DNA from: CAZDBA01 sp964503615
GTDB lineage: Bacteria > Planctomycetota > Planctomycetia > Pirellulales > Pirellulaceae
Direction: 5' to 3'
NCBI GenBank assembly: GCA_964503615.1
Contig: CAZDBA010000045.1
Location: 1 to 31,251 of the forward strand
Length of the DNA: 31,251 bases
Below, piece after piece: positions 17,396-26,800 of this stretch. The notes below the pieces were generated by a model. The model had not been told where the DNA came from. It saw only the letters and a program-made list of their open reading frames with translations, and searched no databases. Each line of letters begins with the position of its first letter. The first letter of the stretch is position 1. The translations under genes and the position numbers were made by a program.

Positions 17396-18799
17396 CTACA
17401 TAATTGAGAAGTAGTTGTCGCAAGCGAAGTCCAGCGATTCCTTGGTCAGCACCATCGGGATTTTGTTGTAGGCCGAATAATTCCTGACTTGCAACAACAG
17501 GTCTCGCGGGTGGCAGTTTCGAAGGGGTCGGTTTGTCGGCAGATAATGCGTCTCCAGAAGGTATTTGATCAATTCGGGTTTGAATTCAAACTTCAGTACG
17601 CGACACATGATCTCGAACAGCTTGACAAAATTCTCGATGGACGGATTGGGAACTTCAATTTTGTAGGGGATACGACGTAGGAACGCGTCATCGACCAAGT
17701 CTTTCGGTTCCAGGTTGGTCGAAAAAATGACCAGTTGGTCAAACGGGACTTGGATCTTTTTTCCATTACTTGTGTTCAAGTAGTCATATCGTTTTTCCAG
17801 TGGAACGATCCAGCGATTGAGCAATTCGTCTACCGTCATTTGCTGTCGACCAAAGTCATCAATGACAAGGGTGCCACAATTGCTTTTCATCTGCACTGGA
17901 GCTTCACTGATACCCGTCTGCGGATTGTATTGCAGTTCCAAGTGAGCCATTTGTAATTCACCACCGACGACAATTGTGGGACGCTCGATGCGGACCCAAC
18001 GTCCGTCTACTGATTTATTGGAGATGAGCCCTTCCGTCTCTTCTTCTTCCGCTGCAACGTGGTTCATGGAGTCGTACAATCGCACAATATCGCGATCCAT
18101 TGCAATCGCACGCGGGATCCAAATGTACTTTCCAAACGAAGCCGTTACTCGTTCGGCAATACTTGTTTTTCCGTTTCCAGGAAAACCGTACAGGAACATA
18201 CCGCGACCACTATTTACGGCCGGCCCCAGCTTTCCCATCATCGCTGGATCGATCAATAGATCGGAAAACGCTTTGGACAGATCTTCTTCGCTGGGATTCT
18301 GATCTGCCATCGTCTGAGCGTGTACACTTTCTACGTAAGCTCGATAGGGAACGGGCGAGGCTCCATAGTAGGTGCAAAAGTCACTGTAACGCTTTGCTCG
18401 AGAACGTCCTGCGTCGGTCAGTTTGCAAACGTAGTCGTTCATGGCAGCTTGATCGATGTAGCCAAGCAATTGCTCCGACTTCATGCGGGAGACAAGTGTT
18501 TCCAACATCGGAAACGGCAATGCAACTTGTGAACTGATATCACGAATGGTCGCTTCGCCAACGGCCAGCAAGTATTTGCTTACCAATTCCTCGACCAGCG
18601 ACTCGTTGACACCGGCCTCTTTCCAGTTCCTTGGCTCGGGCGGGAAGAAATTTCCATCTGCATCTACATACGAACGCTCTTCCAGTGCTCTCGAAACAGC
18701 CGGAGTTTCCTCACCGCCAGCAACCCCGTTCAAGCGATCGAGTAACTGGTCGATTTTTTTATCTTGCCCTGCTGAAGCGGTCTGGGTTTGGTTTTCCAT
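17396..18799 (-). CDS. AAA+ ATPase with N-terminal winged-helix-like region
   Basis: Protein of 467 residues read from the ATG at 18799; a TTG one codon earlier is less likely, and AGG lies about 8 bases before the ATG. Residues about 60-135 look like a winged-helix domain (EATIRDISSQVALPFPMLETL region). The AAA+ core has Walker A GFPGNGKTS (205-213), Walker B LVIDDFG (311-317), a sensor-1-like FSTNLEP and an Arg-finger candidate DDAFLRRI. Between Walker A and B sits an acidic loop EEEETEG and a segment ending VGGELQMAHLELQYNP. Proteins of this layout are common in planctomycetes; their client is not known to me. It is cytoplasmic, monocistronic as far as seen, and divergent from the lipoprotein gene. 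Confidence 0.8.
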   Translation of the reverse strand: MENQTQTASAGQDKKIDQLLDRLNGVAGGEETPAVSRALEERSYVDADGNFFPPEPRNWKEAGVNESLVEELVSKYLLAVGEATIRDISSQVALPFPMLETLVSRMKSEQLLGYIDQAAMNDYVCKLTDAGRSRAKRYSDFCTYYGASPVPYRAYVESVHAQTMADQNPSEEDLSKAFSDLLIDPAMMGKLGPAVNSGRGMFLYGFPGNGKTSIAERVTASFGKYIWIPRAIAMDRDIVRLYDSMNHVAAEEEETEGLISNKSVDGRWVRIERPTIVVGGELQMAHLELQYNPQTGISEAPVQMKSNCGTLVIDDFGRQQMTVDELLNRWIVPLEKRYDYLNTSNGKKIQVPFDQLVIFSTNLEPKDLVDDAFLRRIPYKIEVPNPSIENFVKLFEIMCRVLKFEFKPELIKYLLETHYLPTNRPLRNCHPRDLLLQVRNYSAYNKIPMVLTKESLDFACDNYFSIM

Positions 18800-19227
18800 C
18801 AAAATTGCCTGGTGTTTTCGATTGTTACACGTTATTGAGAAATCGGCAGTTTGAAGCCGGATATATCAAGACGATTTGCGGGTCCGAAATAATCAAAATG
18901 CGCCTCAAAACCTGAGCTACCCACAAGTGATAGCACTCAAGCCTTTCGCTACAGTTGACTTCGGTGATTGTTAAGGATTTTGCAGGCTGTAACCGGCATC
19001 TAAAGGGTACTTTCCCCAAGGTCTGTGATTGGGTCTGTTGCCCTTCACCGGACGCTTCTTAACGAGGCAGGGATTTTTACGTTTGATTTCATACTTTGTG
19101 AGTGCCTTCTTGCACGCATAAATCACCACCTCAAAGCGAATCGTGCTTTAACTACGGGGGCAAATTCGCTAACATCCGCCCCACTTTACGGAAATACTGA
19201 GATCATTCACAAACGGACAATGTTCAA
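18800..19227. other. 428-bp divergent intergenic region, no gene seen
   Basis: This gap separates the leftward AAA+ gene and the rightward lipoprotein gene, so promoters for both should lie here. Short open frames exist on both strands but none has family-like sequence or a ribosome-binding site. No tRNA, hairpin with T-run or convincing -35/-10 pair was found. Confidence 0.6.
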
Positions 19228-19800
19228 ATGGGACTTGGAAATACAAAGACGGCCAACCATTCACGAGTTCACTTGGGCTGCATGGTTCTGGCAACCCTGT
19301 TACTAACCAGCGGATGTGCTGGGAGTAATTTCCCGCAGTTTGGCAAGTTCGGAAAAAGCGCGAACGATCAAACTCGTTGGGAAAAAACGACGGCCGAAGC
19401 TCAATCGAGTGGGAGCCATCTAAATTGGTCAACATCGTATGCCCAAGCAACTCAAACGGCGGCGCAACAAGGCAAATTGGTGATGGCTCATTTCACTCAG
19501 AGTGATGCCTGCGTATGGTGCGTCAAGTTGGAAGAAGAAGTTTTTGACACGCCGGAATTTATGGAATGGGCCGATGCCAACGTGGTCCCATTGAAAGTGG
19601 ACTTACCCGTATCAACGAGATTACCTCGTGAACTGGAGATGCAGAACAAACAACTCAAATCAAAGTACAGCTCGGAAATCAAAGGTTATCCAACGATATT
19701 ATTCCTTAATACTCAAGGCCAAGTCGTTGCCAAAATGGGCTATGCCAAAGGCGGACCTCCAGCATGGATCAGCATGGCAGAACAGAAACTACAATATTGA
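19228..19800 (+). CDS. Thioredoxin-fold lipoprotein (CxxC)
   Basis: Protein of 190 residues with a lipoprotein signal: hydrophobic MVLATLLLTSGC gives a lipobox ending at Cys30, so the mature protein is probably lipid-anchored at a membrane. The mature part is thioredoxin-like: KLVMAHFTQSDACVWCVKL has the CVWC pair at Cys95/Cys98, and KGYPTILFLN supplies the cis-Pro loop. The order is that of the thioredoxin_7/DsbD-gamma-like group, suggesting a thiol reductase or disulfide carrier in the periplasm-like compartment. A second ATG at 19282 would remove the charged n-region, so the first start is preferred. It is convergent with the protease gene, separated by 30 bp; no partner gene is obvious. 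Confidence 0.85.
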   Translation: MGLGNTKTANHSRVHLGCMVLATLLLTSGCAGSNFPQFGKFGKSANDQTRWEKTTAEAQSSGSHLNWSTSYAQATQTAAQQGKLVMAHFTQSDACVWCVKLEEEVFDTPEFMEWADANVVPLKVDLPVSTRLPRELEMQNKQLKSKYSSEIKGYPTILFLNTQGQVVAKMGYAKGGPPAWISMAEQKLQY

Positions 19801-19830
19801 TCAGGCGCGAGTGGCTAACATTTCTGAAAG

Positions 19831-21462
19831 CTAATCCCGTGTCATCGGAATCTGTCCGATCTCTGCGTGCTCAGGTGCAGTCGGCCCGATTCGCAAAGCT
19901 CCCTCGACCGTAATCGGTTCGTAACCCCGTGCAGCAACGACCAAGCTATATGATTGGCCCTTGGGAAGCTGATCTGGCAAAGTGAAACTTCCATCCGATT
20001 TCGTCTCGGTTGAACTTTGCACATATCTCTCATCACGAGACTGAAGGAAACGTCTCATCGATGCGTTTGGCTTTAACACGATCACTAACGCTCCATCGAT
20101 ACCACGCCCCGATCGTTCGTCGACGATTTCTCCAGAGACTTCGCTGTCACTATCATCGACCTGTTCGGTAACGACCATCTTGCCTTCGAGAACAACCTCA
20201 CCTTTGATTCCCAGGACCATGTGGTATTCACCTGCCGGGACCCCGTTGCGATTGCTGATCTTGACCGACTTGCTACCTTCGTTGCCATCATCCCAAGTAT
20301 CGTTTTGTTCAATGATGATCTTGCCATCGGTCATCCAAACATAGCTCCAAGGCGTTCCGTTTTGCATTCCATCGAATTCGAACGTGGCAAAAATCTCATC
20401 GACCGGACGCTTAAAATGTTGGCTTGGATTGATCGGACGGCCGTCATCAGTGATCTGGCGGGAAAATACCAAATGCCCAAATTCCGGCTTTTCGATTCGA
20501 CGATTCCAGTCGAAGCCAGAACTTTTCTTCGGCTCGTGACGAGGAAGTGTGTCCTCAACGGGGGCGCTGCGATCTGAATTGAAACGCATGCCTGCATCTT
20601 CTAACAATTTGATTGCCAAGTTGACGGGGCGCAAACCGTTGATGAACCCGCCTACGGTCATAGGGGTGTCTCGTTGATCCACGCGACCATCCCGATTGGT
20701 ATCCAGTACTGGCCGTGCATCGACCGGTTTGATCCCCGCGCCAGCGGCAGCTTGTGTTGGAATCCCAATCAACTGACCAGAGGAGTTCACCGCAGTTCCG
20801 CCACTGTTTCCGCCGGAGATGGTTGCGTCCGTTTTGATCCACGCGCGACGATCGCGAACGTTGTCCTCGGAAGTGAAACCGGAAACGTTGCCTGAAGTGA
20901 ACGTAATCGTTTCACCACCGATACCTGGAAAGCCGAAAATCGAGATCTTGTCACCCAAATCCAAGTGGTCAGAATCTCCAACCGAAACAAACGGCAGGTT
21001 CAAGCGGTCGACACGTCGTCCACGCGCATCAGCAATGATTCGCATAACAGCCAGGTCCAACGACGGTTCGTAATTGACTATGTCGGCAAAGTAACTGATC
21101 GCGGGGGCTTTGTCTGAGCGGTCGGTAACAGCGATCGCCATTCGATCGGCCGCAGGGGAGGACATACCCATTGCTCTCGGATGAGCGACGTGACAATTCG
21201 TAAGGATGATTCCTTGTGGATGAACAATGGTACCTGAACCCGTCCAAATCGAGCTCATTCCGCCCATCATGCCTTCTTTGAGAGCGACGACTTGAACCAC
21301 CGCTTTCATCGCATTGGAAACGCCACCGGCACCATCCATTTCTGGCATCGGATCGAGTGCGGGCAACCGGCGTTTTTTCGCCGGTGATCGGGAAGGTTGA
21401 GATTGCGATTGTTGAGCTTGAGGACCTGCCAAAACGGCTTCAAGAATATCCAGAATTCCCAT
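19831..21462 (-). CDS. Trypsin-like serine protease with C-terminal beta domains
   Basis: Protein of 543 residues with an S1C/DegP-like protease domain. The catalytic triad is His91 (LTNCHV), Asp136 (SLDLAVMRI) and Ser220 (ISGGNSGGTAV). There is no signal peptide: it starts MGILDILEAVLAG, an amphipathic helix, then a Gln/Ser/Pro-rich linker. DTNRDGRVDQRD (254-265) resembles an EF-hand or dockerin calcium loop and sits just after the protease core. Residues about 330-445 form a beta-rich region, and about 445-540 look like a carboxypeptidase-regulatory-type Ig fold (SGEIVDERSGRGIDGALV, DGSFTLPDQLP, AARGYEPITV). No PDZ domain is seen. It is the last of four minus-strand genes. Substrates are unknown, and whether it is cytoplasmic or exported by another route is unclear. 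Confidence 0.85.
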   Translation of the reverse strand: MGILDILEAVLAGPQAQQSQSQPSRSPAKKRRLPALDPMPEMDGAGGVSNAMKAVVQVVALKEGMMGGMSSIWTGSGTIVHPQGIILTNCHVAHPRAMGMSSPAADRMAIAVTDRSDKAPAISYFADIVNYEPSLDLAVMRIIADARGRRVDRLNLPFVSVGDSDHLDLGDKISIFGFPGIGGETITFTSGNVSGFTSEDNVRDRRAWIKTDATISGGNSGGTAVNSSGQLIGIPTQAAAGAGIKPVDARPVLDTNRDGRVDQRDTPMTVGGFINGLRPVNLAIKLLEDAGMRFNSDRSAPVEDTLPRHEPKKSSGFDWNRRIEKPEFGHLVFSRQITDDGRPINPSQHFKRPVDEIFATFEFDGMQNGTPWSYVWMTDGKIIIEQNDTWDDGNEGSKSVKISNRNGVPAGEYHMVLGIKGEVVLEGKMVVTEQVDDSDSEVSGEIVDERSGRGIDGALVIVLKPNASMRRFLQSRDERYVQSSTETKSDGSFTLPDQLPKGQSYSLVVAARGYEPITVEGALRIGPTAPEHAEIGQIPMTRD

Positions 21463-21557
21463 GTTTGTTTCCTGTAATTGATTTTTGCCAAGGAATTCAG
21501 CGCCGAAATTTAAATGAATTTCGAAGTTAGAAGCGTTCGAACAGATGCTCGGGCTGA

Positions 21558-21579
21558 TGGTCAGAAACCGGCCTGACCA
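21558..21579. promoter_or_regulatory. Perfect 7-bp palindrome upstream of protease gene
   Basis: TGGTCAG at 21558-21564 and CTGACCA at 21573-21579 form a perfect inverted repeat with an 8-base spacer, about 96 bp before the protease ATG. It could be an operator or an RNA hairpin. No T-run follows on either strand, so a terminator is not supported. Confidence 0.4.
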
Positions 21580-21648
21580 AAGCGATTATAGAAGAGTGTT
21601 AAAACGTAAACAACCTACGGAATAAGTCTGTCTTGATCGCGCTTTGGT

Positions 21649-22269
21649 CTAAAATCCGCTGTCGAGTTGAAAACTGATCGCGGCGATCCATAGCACGACC
21701 ATGCCAATCATAATAAGCGTCCCGATGATCCCTAGAATGATTCCTGTAATCGCAAGGGGACGACCTTCGGGATCCATCTCTCCTTTGTTGATTTTTGATA
21801 AATCAGAAAAGCCCAGAATTGGCGCCAGGATTCCTGGGATAAGAAGGAAATTGCAAAAGATTGCAAGTAGTCCCAGCGTCAGGATCGCTGCACCACGATG
21901 AGGTAACAGGCTAGAGTGGGAACCGTAACCGCTCGAATAACTTGCCTTGGGGTAGCCTGTGTTTCCGTAAGCGCCCGGACTCTGACTACCGGTTGCCGGT
22001 GGTTGTTGATCATAGGTGGCTTGCGAGTAATTTTCGGTTGGCTCGTTCGAATTCGCGTAGGGTTCGTTCTTGGTTTGCACATTTTGAAACGGATCAAATT
22101 CACCGAAAGTGGTTGCTTTATACGGTTCTTCTGACTGTTGCGGTGTTTGTTTACCAGTAGGTATCGCATTCACAGACGAGCATTGTGGGCAGCGTGCGTG
22201 CTTGCCTGCGTGCTCGTCCGGTACTTTCAACGTGTTTGAACATCCGTTGCAAACGAACTCGATCGCCAT
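21649..22269 (-). CDS. Zinc-ribbon plus DUF4190 membrane protein
   Basis: Protein of 206 residues read from the ATG at 22269 (MAIEFVCNGCS); the open frame runs 25 codons further upstream but that stretch does not resemble the family. The N-terminus is a small zinc ribbon with Cys7/Cys10 and Cys27/Cys30 (CNGC and CPQC), of the kind repeatedly attached to planctomycete membrane proteins. A Gln/Pro/Tyr-rich linker follows. The C-terminus has two hydrophobic helices separated by DLSKINKGEMDPEGR, which is the DUF4190 hallmark. The role is unknown; the arrangement suggests a small membrane protein with a cytoplasmic metal-binding head. It lies between the single-module amidohydrolase and the protease genes on the same strand. 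Confidence 0.8.
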   Translation of the reverse strand: MAIEFVCNGCSNTLKVPDEHAGKHARCPQCSSVNAIPTGKQTPQQSEEPYKATTFGEFDPFQNVQTKNEPYANSNEPTENYSQATYDQQPPATGSQSPGAYGNTGYPKASYSSGYGSHSSLLPHRGAAILTLGLLAIFCNFLLIPGILAPILGFSDLSKINKGEMDPEGRPLAITGIILGIIGTLIMIGMVVLWIAAISFQLDSGF

Positions 22270-22396
22270 GTTCCGGTTTTCCTGTCTGCAAAAATTAAGA
22301 GTTCGATAAGAAGAAGTATAAAAATGGATTGACCAATCGGCCAACTGCTTTCAGGGGCATTGTAAAGCTAATCTTGTTGGTTGCAAAACGTAATCA

Positions 22397-23740
22397 TCAT
22401 TTCGAATCTTCCAGCTGCCGATACTTTTCTTGATACTTCTCATAAAGCCGGGTGTGTTTACTGCGCAAATCGATTGGCTTCCCCTGGATAAACGCATGGG
22501 TAACGTTTGTTTTTATTTCAAAGATGTTCCCGTTGGCAACAAACAAAGTGGCATCCTTACCGGCTTCGATCGAGCCGACTCGGTCGGCGACTCCGAAGAC
22601 CTCAGCCGGTGTTAGCGTGATCGCTCGCAATGCACTGGGCTCGCTCAATCCATACGCAATCGCTGTTGCTGCATGATCGGGCAAAAGCCTCACATTCCAA
22701 GTTTCACTTCGATCCGAACCTGAAATGCAAAATGTGACACCTGCCTGTTTTAATTGTTGAGGCAGGTTGTACGACTGGTCAAAAGGATCACTCCTACGAC
22801 GTGGCAAACGATAGACAGCAGAAAGGATCACCGGCACATCGTGCTGCTTTAAAAGATCTGCACAACGCGGCGCATCGTATCCACCTAGAATGATCAATTT
22901 GACATTCTGTTTAACCGCAAACGCCACAGCCGATTCAATTTCGGCAAGCCCGTTGGCGGCGACCAACATTTTTTGCTCTCCCTCCAGCAACGGCAACATC
23001 GCTTCAAGTCGTAGATCCAACGACTGCTGGTCAAGGTTCTCTTTTCTGGCAATTCCATATGCCCGCGCGTCGTCAAATAGCGTTTGTAAGTCGTCAATCC
23101 GTTTTCGTTGTTCTTTAATCGCTTTGCCGATCTCTTCAGGACTCATCCGTGCTCGGCGGCGCGGTGAAATCGTTACACTGGGCCAGTTGACTTTCATTGC
23201 CACCGACGATTTGAGAGTCACATCTTCGAACGTCCAACCGTCCATTTGCAACACAGCAGCTTGACCAGAAATCAAACCTCCCGAGGGCGAAGTCAGTGCC
23301 AACAGAATTCCGTTGGCGCGCGTTACAGGAATCAAGGCGCTGTCAGGATTGACTGCCACATGCGCTTTAACGTTAGGGTTAATGCTGCCTGTTTCGGCAA
23401 AGTCGAGTGAGGCACCCACCGCACCAATCTCGGAAAGGCCGAGCTGTGAATGGGATTCGAACAAGCCTGGGTAGACATGTTTTCCGGTTGCATCGATCTT
23501 CTCCATCCGCTTTGGGACTTTGATGCCCTTGCCCACTTGGGTGATCTTGCCATTGTCAAATATCACGATTCCGTTCTCAATCGTCTTACCTGAGACGGTG
23601 TGAACGGTACCGCCCACAATCGCGATCGGAGCATTCTTCTGATCCGCTGCGGGAGTTTCGCCTTGCCCCATCGCAATGTTGGAAGAGGAAAAGCAAATTA
23701 CTGACAAAGCAGTCAACAAAGTTGTGTATAGGGTTTTCAT
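22397..23740 (-). CDS. Amidohydrolase-like secreted protein, metal site degenerate
   Basis: Protein of 447 residues with a signal peptide (about 1-25, ending NIAMGQ). It has the HutI/imidazolonepropionase-like amidohydrolase frame: IVGGTVHTVSGKTIENG and the composite beta-sandwich, ATGKHVYPGLFESHSQLG, then C-terminal ALRAITLTPAEVFGVADRVGSIEAGKDATLFV. The usual HxH metal motif is His97-Ser98-Gln99, so one metal ligand is missing. Other expected ligands are also weak: the region before the C-terminus reads CISGSDRSE, with Asp still possible. It may be inactive or bind differently. Its start lies 68 bp after the stop of the larger two-module amidohydrolase, suggesting one operon. The family is clear; the activity is doubtful. 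Confidence 0.85.
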   Translation of the reverse strand: MKTLYTTLLTALSVICFSSSNIAMGQGETPAADQKNAPIAIVGGTVHTVSGKTIENGIVIFDNGKITQVGKGIKVPKRMEKIDATGKHVYPGLFESHSQLGLSEIGAVGASLDFAETGSINPNVKAHVAVNPDSALIPVTRANGILLALTSPSGGLISGQAAVLQMDGWTFEDVTLKSSVAMKVNWPSVTISPRRRARMSPEEIGKAIKEQRKRIDDLQTLFDDARAYGIARKENLDQQSLDLRLEAMLPLLEGEQKMLVAANGLAEIESAVAFAVKQNVKLIILGGYDAPRCADLLKQHDVPVILSAVYRLPRRRSDPFDQSYNLPQQLKQAGVTFCISGSDRSETWNVRLLPDHAATAIAYGLSEPSALRAITLTPAEVFGVADRVGSIEAGKDATLFVANGNIFEIKTNVTHAFIQGKPIDLRSKHTRLYEKYQEKYRQLEDSK

Positions 23741-23808
23741 CGTTCGATTTTCTTTTCAGGCGTAAATCGTTGGAGTGTTTTGGTTCAGGTGATTGTCGTA
23801 AATTGAAT

Positions 23809-26800
23809 CTATTGATCGTGTTCATGTTCATCGTGCCCATGACAAAACTCGTCATGGCGCGGCCACAAACTGGCGGGGTCGACGTCGCCACCCCCGCTAC
23901 TCATTTGTTTTCCTGACCCGAGAATTTTTTGTACCAGCTGGTTTCTCATTGTGGAAAACAGCTCTGCTTCGAAAGCAGCTTGCTCGATGTCAAAGTACTT
24001 TTTGCCGTCGACCCAAGTTTGCTCACATCGCGATCGAGGTGACAAAGGTGGCCCACTCCAAATCGCCAAGTCGGCATGCTTGCCCGCTTCGATCGATCCG
24101 GTGTACTGGTCGATCCTTAATTGCTTGGCCGGATTCAAAGTTACAAACTTGAGCGCTTCTTCTTCGGGAACGCCTCCATACTTGACCGCTTTTGCCGCTT
24201 CGTGATTCAGGTGCCGAGCCAGTTCGCGATCGTCCGAATTGAACGATACTATCACACCTGCGTTGTGCATCAGCGCCCCGTTGTAAGGGATCGCATCGTA
24301 GACTTCGAATTTGTAAGCCCACCAATCGGAAAAACTACTGGCCATCGCTCCATGTTTTTTCATCGCATCAGCAACTTTGTACCCTTCCAGAATATGCTGC
24401 AACGACCCGATCGTGATTTTGTATTCGTCCAATAGGTTCAGCAGGGCGAGGATTTCATCCTGACGATAACTATGGCAGTGAATCCAGCGTGTGCCTTCGA
24501 CGATTTCCGCGATCGTTTCCAATTCCAAGTCGACTCGCGGAGGTAGTCCCTCACGATTCAATTCGTACCGTTTCTGTTTTCCTCGATATTCGATCGCTGC
24601 CCGAAAACGATCGTGAAAAATCTGCTCGACTCCCATTCGTGTTCGTGGATACCGCGTCGATTCGGGTGAGCGGCTTCGTTTCACGTTCTCTCCCAGTGCG
24701 AATTTAATGCCCGCAGGGGCTTCTGCAAATTTCATTTGTTCACCAAGGGAACCCCAACGCAGTTTGATCACTTGGTTCTGGCCACCAATTGGATTCGCTG
24801 ACCCATGCAGGACGTTGACGCAGGTTACGCCGCCAGCAAGCTGGCGAAAGATGTTCATGTCGTCACAATCGATCATGTCGCCAATGCGGACTTCGGCCGT
24901 AACCGCTTGCCCGCTTTCGTTGATCCCGCTGTCGGTTGCCATGTGGGAATGGCAATCAATAATGCCAGGTGTTAGGTGCTTGCCAGAGCCGTCAATGACA
25001 GTGTCGGCATCGGGTAGGCCATCATCACCGCCATAGATACCAACTATTTTCCCATCGTCGATCAGGACCGCACCGTTTTCGATAACGCCACGTTCACCGC
25101 ATGTCCACACGGTAACGTTTTTGATCAGCGTGGACGTCGCTGTTTCCGGCGCGGACGAGCGACCGAAACTGCCCAACGGAAAATTCACATCGAAGCTGGC
25201 CATCTGCCCACCATGAGCACATTTCTTGCCAGGTTCTTCTGACTTTTTTTCCGTTTCGTTGACTTCCTCTTTTGATGATGGATCAGCGCCGGATGAGGGA
25301 CCTTCTGTTTTATTTTCGTCGTCCTGACTTTCGTCGTCTTGGCTTTCGTCAGCAGGTTTTTCAGACTCCTTCTTCTTTTTTTCCTCTGCATTCTCGTCGG
25401 CAACATCTTCGTCAACGATTCTTTTCACCCTCAAACTGGTGATACCGCCGCTGGCGTTTACGAATTGACCAATCGCAGAAGATTCTTCTGCAAACAAAAG
25501 TGAGAAACGATGCATGCCTACGAAGTCGAGTTTTTCTCCATCGAACATGCCACTAATCCGGTCGCCATTTTGGCTGAGCTTTTGGATCTTAACCGAGTTG
25601 GATTTGGCGGAGGATTCTTTTTTGTCAGAAGAGTCCTCGTTTTCGTCTTCCTTATCTTCGTCATCATCGGCGGCTTCATCCTCGGGCTCTTCCCCGGGCT
25701 CTTCTTCCGAGTCGTCGTTGGAGTCTGCTTCGGAATCTTCTTCCTCCGTGTTCTCTTCTGCAAGCTCGATACGGGCCGTTAGTTTCTTTTCACCCGCGAT
25801 GACGAGTCGCAGGCCATCAACTTTTTCCTCTTCTGATTCAATGATCCAACTGCCCGTCGGCTTGTCAGGCTTCTTGGCGTTTGCGGGATAGCGAATACCA
25901 GCGACCCAAGTTTCAACGATCTTCGTTTTGTGCTCGAACAATGGCTTGTCCAAGACAACCAGATTCGCAATTTTCCCAGATTCGATCGAACCGACTTGGT
26001 CTTGAACGCCAAATAGTTTCGCAGGCACGGTTGTGATTGCTGCCAAGGCGGATTCAGGGGCTAAGCCTCGTTTTACCGCCACTCCCAGTTTTTCGATAAA
26101 TTGTGTGGGCTTTTTCATTCCCGCTGATGTGAGCGCGATCGGAACTCCTGCGTTGGCCAGTCGGCCAGGGTTTTCCGGAGCGTGATCCCAGTGCATCAAC
26201 GTCTCCAGAGAAACATCCATGGCCGCGGTGGGGTCAGAGACGTCTGGTGGCGCAGGAAAATTAAGGGGAAGTATGATTGGTTTGCCCAATTCAGAAATCG
26301 CATTCAATCGACGATACTCGTTGCCATTGCCTTTAACGATTAAGCGAACTCCAAACTCTTTGGCAAATCGGTCGGCTCGTAAGACAAACAGCTCGTTTGA
26401 TGTTTCGATCACCAATGGCATTTCGCCGGTCAACACGGGCTCGAGTGCGGCGAGCGAGCTGTTTGTTTCCGGCACCCCGATCGAAGGTTCAACTTTCGCC
26501 GCTCGGTGCGCTTTTTGATACCATTGGGCGTCAAGAAACGTTTGTCGAGCAAGAGCCACGGCACCCATAGGTGAATTGGGATAGCCTCGCCCACCGCGAC
26601 TGGCTGTCAACAAAGCATGCTGAGCCACCTTTGAATTGAGAAGCAGCGATTCGGGTTCGGCTTCGCTCAGCAGCATAAAACTACTGGTTCCCTTAAGAAC
26701 TCCGTTTTTAGGTACAACCAACGCTGAAGTGAATCCGCCCTCACGCATCTTTTTAAAATCTAACAAAGAGCGATTGAATTGCTCCGCGACGACAACATGT

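Noticed and set aside
21558..21579. Intrinsic terminator for the DUF4190 gene
   Set aside because: The stem is only 7 bp and no T-run follows on the minus strand; kept as a possible regulatory palindrome instead.
25510..25891. Plus-strand open frames with membrane-like or Ser-rich sequence
   Set aside because: Antisense of the acidic linker of the two-module amidohydrolase, whose coding frame is continuous here.
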